64,000 bases of DNA, from contig NC_056752.1 in the NCBI RefSeq assembly GCF_018687715.1, positions 41,948,501-42,012,500 on the forward strand, given 5' to 3'. The stretch is from Carya illinoinensis (lineage: Eukaryota > Streptophyta > Magnoliopsida > Fagales > Juglandaceae). Both the position numbers and the translations under genes were made by a program. Below are positions 10,340 to 22,419 of this stretch, piece by piece (position 1 is the stretch's first letter; each line of letters begins with the position of its first letter). Below the pieces are notes generated by a model. It did not search any database. It was not told where the DNA came from and saw only the letters and a list, made by a program, of their open reading frames with translations.

Positions 10340-11425
10340 AGCTGCTTCTTTTTTCTTTTGTATGCAATACAAGATGTGCACTGAATCTGTTGTGAAGTTG
10401 TATATCTGTTACCCCAATGACACATCAGGGAGGATGGGGTACTAAAACTCATAAAGTGGTCTCTGGCATTTCAGATGTTTTCCAAAGATATCTTGGATGT
10501 ATTATCTTCTCTCTTTTATCCTTGTTTTTCTCTACAAAATAATAATAATAATAATAAATAAAGTTTACCACTACTACAGGATGTGAGTATTCAAGTGTGC
10601 TACATGTCACTCATTTACGTTGTGGCATTAGTTACAGCATTGCTGCACTGATGGCAATAGGGGATCGAGAACTTAGGACCTCATATGCTTTCTTTTGTTA
10701 CTATAAAGGGGGGACATACCAATTGAAATACAAGGTAACGGGTAAGAATGATAAATTAGTAACATTTAAAGGAGTAAACATAAAATAAACGAGAAAGGGA
10801 AAAATTCATCAATTGGTTTCCTGGATTTTTTACAAATGTGTCACGAGGATGTATTTTTCAACCAAAAAAAAAAAAAGGAAAACCCCATTGAAAGAGCATA
10901 ATTGCAATTAATATTATGCACTATACTCTCATCTTGCTTTTATCATACTAAGTAAAATGTGGTATATTTATTATCATTACAATAAATGATCATTCAATAT
11001 TGATAAATGCACCACATCTTACTTAATGAGATAAAAGCGAGATAATAATATAATATATAAATTTTTTTTTTTAAATAATAAGTAAATATAAAACATAAAA
11101 AAATTAATTTTTTAATAATAAACTATATTCTTTTTTAAAAAGAATATGGTATAATTAACATCTCATAATTATATCACTTCTAATACTTGCCTAGAAAAAA
11201 ATATATCACTTGTAATACCGTCTCTATGAATAAAATAATTATTTGCTTTAGGGAAAAAAATATCGATCTGCCGAGTGCCGACCACTACAAGCCTCCACAG
11301 TCCACAGTTCTTATTGGGCCTCAGCTCTCTCTCTCTCTCTCAGAGTCTCAGCTGCAAATCTCCTACAGAAAAACCCCTAAACCCTAACGGAGAATTGAAC
11401 CGCATAATTGGCTGTGCAGTTGCTC
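10340..11425. other. Spacer between PRXIIF and the PAC4-like gene
   Basis: It starts with the likely 3' UTR of PRXIIF, contains short A-runs and an (aat)n stretch near 10541-10560, and is otherwise AT-rich with a palindromic MITE at 10912-11055. From about 11250 it becomes GC-balanced with a CT repeat at 11327-11340, the probable promoter and 5' leader of the next gene. No coding region was recognised. Confidence 0.5.
10912..11055. mobile_element. Palindromic MITE-like element, copy 1
   Basis: The two halves form an imperfect inverted repeat: cttttatcatactaagtaaa in the left arm pairs with tacttaatgagataaaag in the right arm. A related palindrome lies at 17005-17149. It has no coding capacity; the long hairpin fits a small MITE. 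Confidence 0.6.
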
Positions 11426-12440
11426 ATGGCTAGTGGAGGATCGGACGTGGATGCTGTGAGCAAAGCCCTAAACTCCGCCCAGATTTTCGCAGGGAAGCAG
11501 CAGCAGCAGCAGCTGCTGCAACAACCTGATTTTAACCATAAGGGCGTTGATGTGGAGGAGGAAAACGGTGCTGGCTTAGAGATCACTTGCTTTAGTGACG
11601 TCTTCAACGACGTCCCTCTTCATTTTCAAATTCTCCGACTTCCCAAACAGGTCCTCCATCGATCTCTCCGACCCTTCTGTTTGGCTATAATTTTACTAAT
11701 CGATGAAGCTGATCATCAGTTTGCTTTTACGACCTTCCGTCAGTTCGCGAGAATTTTTGGATTGAGTCGGTATTAATAAAATTAAATTAAAAAAATTCAG
11801 GGAATTTAGCTGATGATGCTGTGTAATTTGTCCAAATTACTTTTTTTTTACTTAGCATATTCATACTTATAACTCTTATTGATACCAATTCTTTATTTAT
11901 CTTATATCTTTAATGGGTTTCTATTTACCTTGTTGGAAAATGATGTTGAGTGTAGATATATGTGTGGATCGGTTGCAGCTCTGCCAAATTAGGAAACTTA
12001 TACGCAGCTGCGCCTACACGTCCTGTGAGTAGTTAGACCTTGTTATTTGATTTTATATTTCGGTTTCTGTGTATCAGTGAAATAAAGTTTCCTTCTTTTG
12101 GACGAAGGATTCAGCTTCCTACCGATGATCATACTGAGCTTGATGCTCATTTTATGCTCATAAATTATAATCATCATAACTTAACGTTATGTTTCGCTAT
12201 TTGGCGACTTAAACAGAAGGATACGGTTAGTGTTACTTCCATACTTGGAGGAACTTCTGATAATGCAGGAACAGGAATTGCTCGACGATTAGGCAAGTTT
12301 AGAATTTTTATGTGATGTTTCTCTGATCTTATTTTTTGGTTCGTGGACTAACGTGCAATACTTTTGTTAGTGTTGAAGACTGGTCTTAATGTAATCCTGG
12401 CTTCCAATATTCCAAAGAATAGTCCTATGCTTCAGGTTTG

Positions 12441-12503
<63 letters not shown>

Positions 12504-13533
12504 TGACGCCCAATTGGTTTAAATATACTTCTGGGAAAATTCATTTTTGCTCCTCAAAACTGGGGTTTCCATTTTTGTATTTTGGCCCTTTTACCATACT
12601 TTGCAATTTATTTCAATGTTTATCTTTCAGTAGCCTGCTTTCAGTTTTGACCAACACAGAGCATCTGATTCATGTTTTTCTGTTACGCTTCTCTCACTGT
12701 GTAAAGTCTCCTCGTGCGGCCATAAGTGAGAGATGCAGAGTGCAAAGACAGAAATTTAGTCGCACGTTGTAGGGAAGTGACCATTGGGTTTAAGGTTTTC
12801 ATTGAAACAAATTGCTCAAGTTTATTTTTTTTTTTTGAGAAAAGTAAGAAGATATATTCAAAAGAATAGGCAGAAAGCCACGTTCAGTACAAAGAATGTC
12901 CTACACTACGTAGGATCGAAAGAAATAAGAAACTCATGTAAATTCTGGCCATTAAAACTAACAGCAATAGCCCAAGTACAGAGAGTTCTAAAAAAGAAGA
13001 CTTTCAGCTCCTCCATTGATCTCTCTTTATCTTCGAAAGTCCGATCATTGCGCTCTTGCCACACGCACCACATAATGCATATCGGGATCATCTTCCAAAT
13101 TGCCTTAATCTGGTTGTTGCCCCTCAGACCTGTCCAGCTAGTAAGAACCGCCACAACTGATTCCGGCATAACCCAACCCAAGTCTAGTCTACAGAAAACC
13201 TCGTTCCATAACCCTCGAGCTACCTCACAGTGTAATAAAAGATGGTCAACAGATTCTCCCCCCTTCTTGCTCAAGTTTATTGTTAAAAAATTTTCCAAAA
13301 TCAAAAGTTTTGAGACGAAATAGAAACCAGAAAGTTTTAGCTAGTTAAATGTGGTTTGCCGTATGGGTTTTGTTATTTTAGTTAATACTTCATTTGGCTG
13401 TATGATTTGGATCTCCTAGAGATTTGTCTACCGATCTATTTCTTCTTCTCAGGCAGAAGCTGAGAAGCTGTTGGTACAAAAGCTAATCCACCTGGGTTAC
13501 ACAAGACAGAAAGCAGAACTATCGTCCTCATAG
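11426..13533 (+). CDS. Proteasome assembly chaperone 4-like protein
   Basis: Five exons give a 171-residue protein: 11426-11650, 11956-12024, 12217-12292, 12371-12435 and 13453-13533 (TAG at 13531). The middle carries the hallmarks of the PAC4/PSMG4 family: IYVWIGCSSAKLGNLYAAAP, then SILGGTSDNAGTGIARRL and VILASNIPKNSP. Eukaryotic PAC4 works with PAC3 in the cytosol to assemble the 20S proteasome alpha ring. The N-terminal 60 residues are plant-like, with a polyglutamine run (KQQQQQLLQQ). Intron 3 begins with GC rather than GT (attag/gcaagt); only this donor keeps frame with exon 4. Intron 4 holds a CT/CA microsatellite and a LINE tail. The gene lies head-to-tail behind PRXIIF. The family call is by recognition only. 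Confidence 0.85.
12445..12503. repeat. (CT)n(CA)n microsatellite in PAC4-like intron 4
   Basis: About 18 CT units are followed directly by about 11 CA units, starting ten bases after the exon 4 donor. Its closeness to the splice site makes length changes of possible interest. Confidence 0.95.
12827..13266 (-). mobile_element. LINE 3' fragment with reverse-transcriptase zinc-binding domain
   Basis: The insert is bounded by perfect 15-bp repeats ttgctcaagtttatt (12812-12826 and 13267-13281) and starts with a T-run on the plus strand, so it is a minus-strand element with a poly(A) tail. Its minus strand encodes the C-terminal zf-RVT region of plant LINE polyproteins: ESVDHLLLHCEVARGLWNEV, then MWCVWQERNDRTFEDKERS. 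It is heavily 5'-truncated. It lies in intron 4 of the PAC4-like gene, antisense to it. Confidence 0.9.
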
Positions 13534-16500
13534 CAAGGGGTCGCAAACCTGCTTGACATGAAACATGCATTCCATGGTTATAGCAATTCAGTTGGCATGA
13601 TCATCCACACTACAGTCCAAAAAATCAACAGCCAATGGTATTAAGCGATGGAGCGTTCTCTTTCATTCTCTCTTGGATTCTTATTTATGGGCCAATAGCT
13701 TCAAATGCTATGTAAAATTTATTGGAGTAAATGGTCCGCGGGACATTGAAGCATTCCCTTGGTGAGGACAACAGAAGAATATTATTACGGTTCAGGTTCA
13801 ATCTATTGTTTTTATAAATGCGATGGAAAATATGGAAAAACTCTATCCATTGAAGCATCTTGATCCTTGTAGTTGTAGCCTGCAGGCCTGATTTTATTCT
13901 TCCCCTCTAGCACTCTCTACCCTTATCTAAACAATTTGCCTGAATATGGGAATTGTATTTCTATTTAACTTCAACAAGTTAACGCGTTTAGCAGATCTCA
14001 TGTTTTCTCGCCTTGATCCTTGTAGTAACTAAAACCATTCGCGCCAACCCAAATTACACTATCATTCCTCAAATCTGGGAGATAGAGAACCGGGAGTTCG
14101 GTTGAGTCTCCTTCCTGTTGCATTAAAGAAATAAGAAAAATACAATAGATACAAAGGAATCCTACACACTAACGGGGAGTGTGTCACGTCTTTTCCTAAT
14201 TTTTTTTTCTCTTCCTTTCTCTCCCCTCCAATTTTGTTTCTCTCCCTCCCCCTATGCCCTATCTTCCGCGTCGGCCATGAAGGCCACCATTGCCTGCCAT
14301 GCGTCACGGTGCTTAGGGCCATTGCTTCGAGAACATAAAAGTCCAGTAGTCCACATGGTGGCTGCCGGCACCCTTGTTGTGCCTCGACGCGACTGGGCTG
14401 AGGAGTTAACGGCCACTGCTACTCCCGTGCAGCATCCTATGGCCAAGCAGTTCCTTTCCCTTCGCGCGGTCCATCTCGTGTGCAATGAGAGGTGCACATG
14501 GAAGCGCTCCATTCACGGCGTTCACAACCCCCGTGTTGGAGGTCTCAGTCAAGCCTCCAAACACTAAGGGTCAAATCCTCTCTTTATTGCTTCTCAAGTG
14601 ACCGATAGGACTCCTTTGCTTGGTGTAGATCACGTGTAGCCCAAATAGAACTTGGGTGAGATAAGGCTAGGGTTCAATGGTGGGAAGTATGGATGGTGTT
14701 TGGATTAGGTGATCACGGGTTGAGTGATGATGGTGCACAACTAAGTGACCCTTGGGATATTAGGCACTACTTGTGTGCTAGGATTGGATGATGAGCAATC
14801 TTGGCTAGGGTTTAGTGTAGGTTTCGGCCAAGGCAAGAATGGAAGGTTGTGAGCGCTTAGGTGGCAATTAGATCTCTTACAAGTTAGGAATTGTGCAATT
14901 CCTAAAAAGTAGGAATTGAGATCTAGAGATTTAGAATGACTAGGGCTGGCCAAAAATGAGTGGGATGGATAAGGTTGATGTGTTTTGATGGGAAAACGGA
15001 ATTTGAGTGAGTCAATCAAGGGCTCTTGACCAATCACACACATTATAGAAAATTGGAATGAGAGAAAATAGGATTTAGGGTTTCAACCAAGCCAAGGAAG
15101 CTATGGCCGAAAAGTGTATGTGAGATCTAAGGTTTATGGACTTGTTTGGTTATGGGAATTGATAGGTGGCGTGTAGGGATTGATGTGGGCTAGGGTTTTG
15201 TGGTTTAGGGCAAAGCAAGGTGGTGTGAAAGGCAATGGTATAGGCTAGCTGAAATGTGTTTGAGAGATAGAAATCTTCAAGAAATCTCATGAACATGTGA
15301 GAAAACATATGAACACAAGAGATCTTGTAAACCACAACAAACAGAAATTCCAATGAAGGATTCAGTCTCTCCACTCCAATCAATCAACAAAATTCCAACA
15401 AAAACACAGAGAGAAAATGAAAATAATAAAGGAACCAAACAATCTTTGATTCACGAATTGCATAAAAAATTGGATGGAAATCTTAATATATTAAAGGATA
15501 AATCAAATCATACATATTCACAAATTGCAAGATGTGATTCTTTCCTTGGGGATTCATGAATTGCACCTTAAAAGAGCCCAAGTGCAAGAGGCACCAAAAA
15601 TGAAAAACTAACAAGCCTATGGCCGACCACTCAATGTTTAAAATGACAAAAGATCCTAACAAAATGTTTAAGAGTCCTATTTATAGAATTTACAAAGTGG
15701 AAACTCCCAAAAGGTCCCTAGGCAAACTAAAATAAATAAATAAAGCAAATAAAATAATAATTAACAAATCTTTAAATAAAAAATAATAAAATTGATAAAT
15801 TAGTCATGGTGGCCGTGGCATGCAAAGCCTATGGTGGGCTATGGTGGTGCATGGCTCACGATTAGGCTAATCATGGTTCGGTCCCCGGCTCGCTGCATGA
15901 CATGGCATGGTGCCATGCGTTGGTCAGTTGGTGGACACGACATGGCACTGTGCATAGCCTGCTGATGGTGGGTATGGCATGGTGCCAAACTTAGGCATGA
16001 TGGTGGGCATAGGGTGATGTCGTGCTGCTGCTATGATGCCCAATCAAGTGACTTGGGCGATGGTCCTGCATGGCCCAGGCTGGTGGCCTGGGCGATGAGC
16101 ACACATGGCCCAAGCTGACTGTCTGGGCTATGGGGCTGCAAGGCATGGGCTGGAGCCGTGCACTGGTTGGCATGCCACTAGCCTCGCCTGCAAGGCACTG
16201 ACTGGAGTTATGCGCTGGATGACATGTCTGTGAGAGCAGGCCATTAGCCTCGCTAAGTGATGCTGGGACACGCATGTATGTACGCAGGTGCACACTCAAG
16301 GGCATGCACAAGCTTGCACACATGGTCTGCACGGCCAGTAGCCTTCATGGTTGCACACTGCGTGTCATGGTCTAAACCAAGGCATGCAAGCAAGTTAGCC
16401 ATGTGACTATCCTGACCCTCCATGAGTCGTGTAGAGGTGTGGTCCCAGGCAATTCTTCTGAAGTTTGTGACGGGTCACGGGAGGGGGCCATCATGGCTGT

Positions 16501-17004
16501 GTTCATAAACTAACCGTCTGTGGGTCACCAGTGGTTAGTGTGGTGGCCGACGAAAGGAATGGGAGAGCACAGAGAGAGGTGGAGAAAGAGGGAGAGAGGG
16601 AGAAAGGAGAAAAAAATAAAAAAACGTAGTACATTGCTAGTGTACCACATCAATGTGAAAAATCCCACAAATTTGTGAGATCCCTTTGCGTTTCTAACAA
16701 CTCTCAAGAAATAAAAATGGAAACAAATAAGATAAACTAGTCGTTTTTCCAAACAAAACTTGAGAAATAGGCTTGCACCCGCATAAGTTGCTGAAGAGTT
16801 TGCTATTGCCCTAACAAACCATGTTGCCTTTTGTGATCGAAGGTGAGTCTTGCAATTGAAAAAGTAAGACTGTGTTATGCTCGTCATGTCAACTTCACTG
16901 AGTGAACATGAAAAAGGATGAGGCCACCTAGGAGATAATGCTAGAGCAAGAGGACAATGACAAGTAGGGTGTGAAGCCTTTATATTTATTTTTGGAGTAA
17001 TAGT
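13534..17004. other. Long intergenic region without recognisable genes
   Basis: The first 500 bases contain the 3' UTR of the PAC4-like gene. Beyond about 14040 the sequence changes style: several frames of 80-130 codons exist but none resembles a known protein. Around 14600-15250 the phrase gctagggttt recurs. Around 15790-16500 the sequence is rich in catggc/gatggtg blocks. A purine-rich stretch follows at 16550-16625. I read it as decayed retroelement DNA, probably LTR-retrotransposon non-coding sequence, but I could not find LTR ends or pol motifs. Confidence 0.35.
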
Positions 17005-17149
17005 ATACTCCATACTATTATCCTACTTTCATTTTACTAAGTAAGATTTGGTAGATTTATTGCCATTGAATGATAAAGAAGTATTCAATGGTGAGAAATA
17101 TGTCATATCTTATTTAGTGAGATGAAAATGTGATGATAGTATGGTGTAT
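17005..17149. mobile_element. Palindromic MITE-like element, copy 2
   Basis: Left arm atactattatcctactttca and right arm tgatgatagtat with gatgaaaatg pair over most of the element around a short loop near 17078-17084. It is related to 10912-11055 (shared taagtaagatttgg / tcttattta-type core). Confidence 0.6.
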
Positions 17150-17477
17150 AGAATTTTTCTTATTTTTGTCTACGTCGATTGCATAGACATGGCTTGTAAA
17201 TGTCTTCGGTAACCCTTAAGGGAACTCAAAAGTCTCAAACACCTTAACAGTTGCAGTGGCAATGTGGGTATAATTGCCTTGAAGCAAATTAGACAAGTCG
17301 CGTGCACTTGGAAAGCTTTTTGAGCTACACTATTGCACGCTTTTGCTTGTGCATGTCACTACAAACGGCATTGATGCCGATTGCAAGCATATGCACAACA
17401 CAATATATTATGTGTGTGAGGGGCGTTATCCTTAGGAGTAGATCGAGCCTAGCGGGCTTAGACTACGGAGCCCAGGG

Positions 17478-20400
17478 TGTGACGCCCCCAAATTCCGTTT
17501 GGGATCGGACGGACATTTGAAGCGTCGAGACATGCAACACAAGGTTACCTGCCCCCGTTCATGACATATAAGATGCAATATTCTTAACATGCATCTAACA
17601 ATATGCAATATTCGCAGCGGATAAATTTTTTCTTTAGCAATACTATGCACCAAATTGAAAATATCTCAAATGCTTAAAACATACTTCATACATAAAAATC
17701 CATTGAACAATTAAGATCACAACACTAGTCCAAAATGGTTATGATCCAAAAAGTAGTAGAGATGCAACTCAATCGTACAAGTAGTAATTTACGTTAATTA
17801 CTATATCAACATTTATGTCGCACCGTCACTTAGTCAACTGTGTCTAGTTGATCAGCTCCTAATTCTCCTTCAGGTCCTGTAACAAGATCTACCATTCGGG
17901 GGGAATGGTAGTTAGGACTACCAAAGTGAGATTTGATTACAAATCTCAGTAAGTTAACAAAAAACTTCCACACAAACTAATGATGCATGGATGACAGTAA
18001 AAACATAAATGCATAATCAAATTCATAAGTTATTAAAGCATAACTTGGAGTACAACATAGCATAATTGACATAACTTAAATTGAAACATGAACTGAACTT
18101 GACTTAGCATGAACTTGCTTTGAAACTTGAATTAACATTAAAAATACATACTCCACAGTTGTTGTGGCACTATGTATTCTACGTGTAAATACATACTCCA
18201 CAGTTGTTGTGGCTCCATGTATTCTACACAAACTTAACTTAACATGAAAAATACATACTCCACAGTTGTTGTGGCCCCATGTATTCTACGTGTAAATACA
18301 TACTCCACAATTGTTGTGGCCCCATGTATTCTACGGAAACTTATTCTTTAACTGCTTAAATACATACTCCACAGTTGTTGTGACCCCATGTATTTTACGT
18401 GTCACAATTGCTGTGTCTCACGTAGTATATGCGCCACAATTGCTGTGACCTCATACATAAGTAAACAAGATGAAACGTGACTGGAATACGAAATGACTGA
18501 AACCCTGACGTAACATAACGTGACTTGAACATAACTTGAAATACATGACCAACTTGAGATAGAAACATTTCGTAACATGGCATAACATATAATAGACAAC
18601 ATATTTAACATGACATACTTGCAACAGTGAATATTACATGACTTGACATACATGTAATAGATGGCATACTTAACATAACGTACTTGTAATGTACAGTAAT
18701 ACATAACAGAATATATTATGTAACAGATAAAAATTGATGACAGAATACATTCTGTATAATAGACAATTACGTGATAATTTGGCATGGCATGACATATATG
18801 ATAACACACATACATACACTGTAGTTCCTTTACTTAGCACACATACACAGTAGACTGCTAGTAAGTTAAAAGCTAACTTACCTCGATCTCCGCGTTTCTT
18901 ATAAAACTTCAAGTGCGATCACGAGGAACTGTAAAAGTTAGAACTAAATCACTAATAATTTGAAATATGGAAAATACTAACTTAAAGAGTAAAATTTTCA
19001 TTTTACTCTCTACATGTGGGAAAATGACCGTTTTACCCATAACTTAAGGATTTTGCATACTAACTCCAAAAGTTTCCAAAATTTACATTTCTCATGTAAA
19101 TTTTGTCCTAAACTTAAATATCAACTCAGAAAAATTTAAAACAAAACACAACTATGGAAAACACACTATGGCCGAAACATCCATAGGCCATTTCCTTTGA
19201 TTTTTTTGTTGCAATTCTTTTCAACTTCAAAACTCATGCTTAAACCAAAATTTTACAACAAACATCTTCCAATCCTAAGTTCAAAACCATACTTAAAACA
19301 TCCATTTAGAAAAAGCTAATAATCAACACCAAACTTTTTTGTAAAAAGATCCAAGCACTTGAATCACAAGTTTTGACATTAAATCAAAACATCTCCAAGA
19401 GTTTCAAAAAATCAAATCTTACTTCTAACATATTCATAATATCATCCTAACATCAACCATGCTTTAAATCATCAAACCAAAGTCACCAAAATTACAAAAT
19501 AACATTTGGAGTTTTTGGTTTTACACTTAGTCCAAAAACAGAAACTTTTTCCTCAACTAGTTTTGATAAATCTCTTGATCTATGACTTATAAATATATGA
19601 TCTTCAAACCAAACCATCACATGGTTTAAAAAGATGTCCTAAAACATATATAAGCTTCTAATTCAAGATCACATGGTTAGAAATTAACCAAAACATAAAT
19701 TTAGCCAAGAATATCCACACTTTGGCTTATTTGAATATCTCTTTGCATAAAATTTCATATCTTTGAAACTAACATCAAATATCTTCAAAATAATAATATA
19801 ACATGTATATAAGATACTTAGGATCCTCCAATAAAATTATTAAAGTCATTAGAATAGGTTTAGATCACCAAAGAGTTAAACTTTCTCAAAACAGAAACTG
19901 TTTTTCTTCTTCCAATTTCTAAGTTTCTAAATCTAAGTAAATCTTTCATCAAAACCTTTAATCATGCAAAAATCCTCAACCAATAGTCACATATACATGT
20001 TAACAATACTCCATAAAAATTTCGGACCAATATCTATCCATTAGCTTGGTCAAAAACTCCAAACTATAACATATTCTCCAATTTATCTCCCAGAATGACC
20101 TTTCTATAGTTTACATAATATTTGACTGACCAAATGATCTTCAAATGGGGCAAATAAGATATCCATGTAAACTAGACTCAAAAAGGAACAACTTATATGA
20201 AGGAGACTTTATGATAAAACACTTACAAAAGCTTCGAAATGGGTGTGCAAAAGACCTCCTAAAAGCTGTCCGAGAGAGAGTGTTTGATATTCTTTCAATG
20301 GAAAGTGTAAATGAAAATAATTTCGTGGGGAAAGGTGGCTGGAGATACTTATGGATGAGATATGGAAGAGATGTGGCTGGATTTGAGAGTTGAGTGTAGT

Positions 20401-20868
20401 TTTCTCCTACCCAAAATATCTATAAAAGATTATCTCATAATATTCTATCCAATAGTATCTACAAAAAATCAACTTAAAATATTTTTATCTAATAATATCC
20501 ATAAAATCAACTCAAAATATTTTTACCCAATAATATTCATGAAAATTACCTCAAGATATTTCTTTTTATCCAATAATATCTACAGTTTTGAACAGACGTT
20601 TTGTCCGAAAATATGAAAAAATGTTATTGCGCCATAAGACTTTAAATAACCCTCCGAGTCTAATGGCACAAACCATAATACATTTTGACACTTCTAACTA
20701 TCTCCAATAATCAAAAACACACTTCTGATACCATAGTAAATAATAACACTAACTATGTAGTTAGACAAAAACCTATACGATTAATGGATTCGTGAAAACT
20801 TATGGGGTTTTCACGAGGTTCTTAAGTTAATAGAAATTTCACAATTGAATTTCTAGCGGGCTGTTACA
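17478..20868 (+). mobile_element. Probable solo LTR of a Ty3/gypsy element (about 3.4 kb)
   Basis: The block starts TGTGACGCCCCC and ends CTGTTACA, which are typical ends of very long gypsy LTRs (Tekay/Del type). It is bordered by caggg on the left and cagag on the right, a possible 5-bp duplication with one mismatch. The same GC-rich DNA (gagggccc-type) continues on both sides, as expected after insertion into it. Inside are a tandem array at 18142-18455, a region rich in taacatgac-like words and a long A-rich stretch, but no gag or pol. A non-autonomous LTR element cannot be excluded; the family label is an inference. Confidence 0.6.
18142..18455. repeat. Tandem array, unit about 45 bp with longer spaced copies
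   Basis: Five copies of aaatacatactccacagttg start at 18142, 18187, 18249, 18294 and 18358, with steps of 45, 62, 45 and 64, so a higher-order unit of about 108 bp exists. Each continues ttgtggccccatgtattcta. Two degraded half-units (cacaattgctgtg) follow at about 18403 and 18433. Confidence 0.9.
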
Positions 20869-21690
20869 CAGAGGGCCCGCCCAATGAGCTTGGATAGCAA
20901 AGGAGGCCTAGAGGGCCCACCAAACGAGGTTAGGCTGCAGAGCCTAGAGGGCCTGAGGGCGAGGGACGGGGCCAAGCCAGACTAGGACCAGGAGGCCCAA
21001 CGACGAAGGTAACTAGGCAACACATGCCGAAGAGGAATCACCTGACATCTCTCGTAGTCAACAGATCTCTGCAAGCAAGGACAATGACAATCCCTGCCCT
21101 AGAGACTTGGTTGCTGAGCACATCTAGAAATTGGTGCACCTAATCGAGGGCACGCCGCATTAAATGAAACACGAAGACGGGCACACCAGAGCTAGGGAAC
21201 CATGCCACCATGCCACATTCAATACTCCCTAGGGCAGACACACCACGACGTGCCTCTTGGAGTGTTAGTGGACAGCGCGATCGTGCCCTGCCACATTGTT
21301 GCCTAACAGAAAGACTGACGGCAGGACCTAACCCAAGTACAGGCTGACACCCCATGATCTCCCTTGTGCAGGAAGCCCGGGCTAGGTATGAATACCCCTT
21401 CCCTCACCAAGGTAAGGGTTTTTTACATACACTAATCCTCCACACCCCACATAGAAAACCATACCCTAACTTTAGCATTGGAGATATCCCTCACCACCCT
21501 GGAACTCTCATTTCTTTTTAGTTGCAGGTTATTGGGTTGAGCTTCCGCAGAACACGACCTCAACAATGTGATTGCAGGCTACAAAACACGACCTCAACAA
21601 TGTGATTGCAATTTGCACTACCTTGTGCGATCCCTGCATTGTCCTGTCTCTTTATATTGCACTGGCCTAACTCTCAAACATGATCGTATA
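20869..21690 (+). mobile_element. GC-rich repeat, probable gypsy LTR/leader remnant
   Basis: The segment continues the sequence interrupted at 17477. It is rich in gagggccc and gcctagagggc. Near 21470-21530 it holds taactttagcattggag, caccaccctgg and ttgcaggt, a string often seen at the LTR end of Tat-type gypsy elements. A 26-bp word beginning aacacgacctcaacaatgtg is repeated at 21551 and 21585. No pol motifs are present. The classification is tentative. Confidence 0.4.
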
Positions 21691-21857
21691 ATGGCTTGAA
21701 ACGTCGTCTCTTCTTCTTGGTTTGTGTCCCTGTGGAGCACCCCAAGGTCAAAACCATTTTATATGCATGCACTTATTACCTGAGAAACGAGCATATATGC
21801 TGCTTTGTTATTTGTCCATTCGTAAATTGTGAACCAAAACGATTCCATAATCCTGAC

Positions 21858-21963
21858 GAACTCTGTTCTAAACCTACGCCATTATAGTAGGAATTACATA
21901 GTCCCGGCTCGAACTCTGGTCTAAACCTACGCCATTATAGTAGGAATTACATAGTCCCGGCTC
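21858..21963. repeat. 53-bp tandem duplication
   Basis: Two head-to-tail copies starting gaactctg at 21858 and 21911 differ at one base (ctgttc/ctggtc), so the duplication is recent. Confidence 0.9.
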
Positions 21964-22419
21964 CATGTACCATACCTCTGGAAACAAAATATGACGGGTT
22001 CCTAAACACATTGACATTTTAAAAGGTCTAAACATGGAAGGATGATGAGTATTACTTTTCAGAAAAAACGGTCTTTAGCCATTCACCCTTTTTCATATCA
22101 CAGCCACCTAATCAATGTTCAGGCTTTACCCACATATAATATTGGAAACAGTTAACAAAAATAAAGTAGAAAACACAACGAAAGACCTTAAAATTGTTAA
22201 AAAAAAAAAAATGCACACGGTCATAGTATCTCTTCAGATTTCTCTGTTATCTACTTAAACTAATCTATGAAGAAAGGAAAACACTGTTGGCCAGGGCAAT
22301 ATCAGTTAACAGTTTCTGTTTCGCATATTTAGGCTACCGGCAGGTATGCAGGACGCCAACCAACCAGCCAATTGGTTAAAACACATTTCGTCACTTGCAC
22401 CACATGCCTCCTGGTGTGC
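21964..22419. other. Spacer before RHF1A 3' end
   Basis: AT-rich DNA with an A-run at 22199-22211. No gene or known repeat was recognised. It probably includes the RHF1A 3' UTR, since that gene is read towards it. Confidence 0.4.

Noticed and set aside
14181..14567. 128-codon frame, and an antisense 86-codon frame, in GC-balanced DNA
   Set aside because: No domain, transit signal or gene-like context was recognised; the region looks repetitive.
18142..18455. CRISPR-like repeat array
   Set aside because: Spacers are repeat-related, spacing alternates 45/62-64, and the genome is a plant; it is a tandem array within an LTR.
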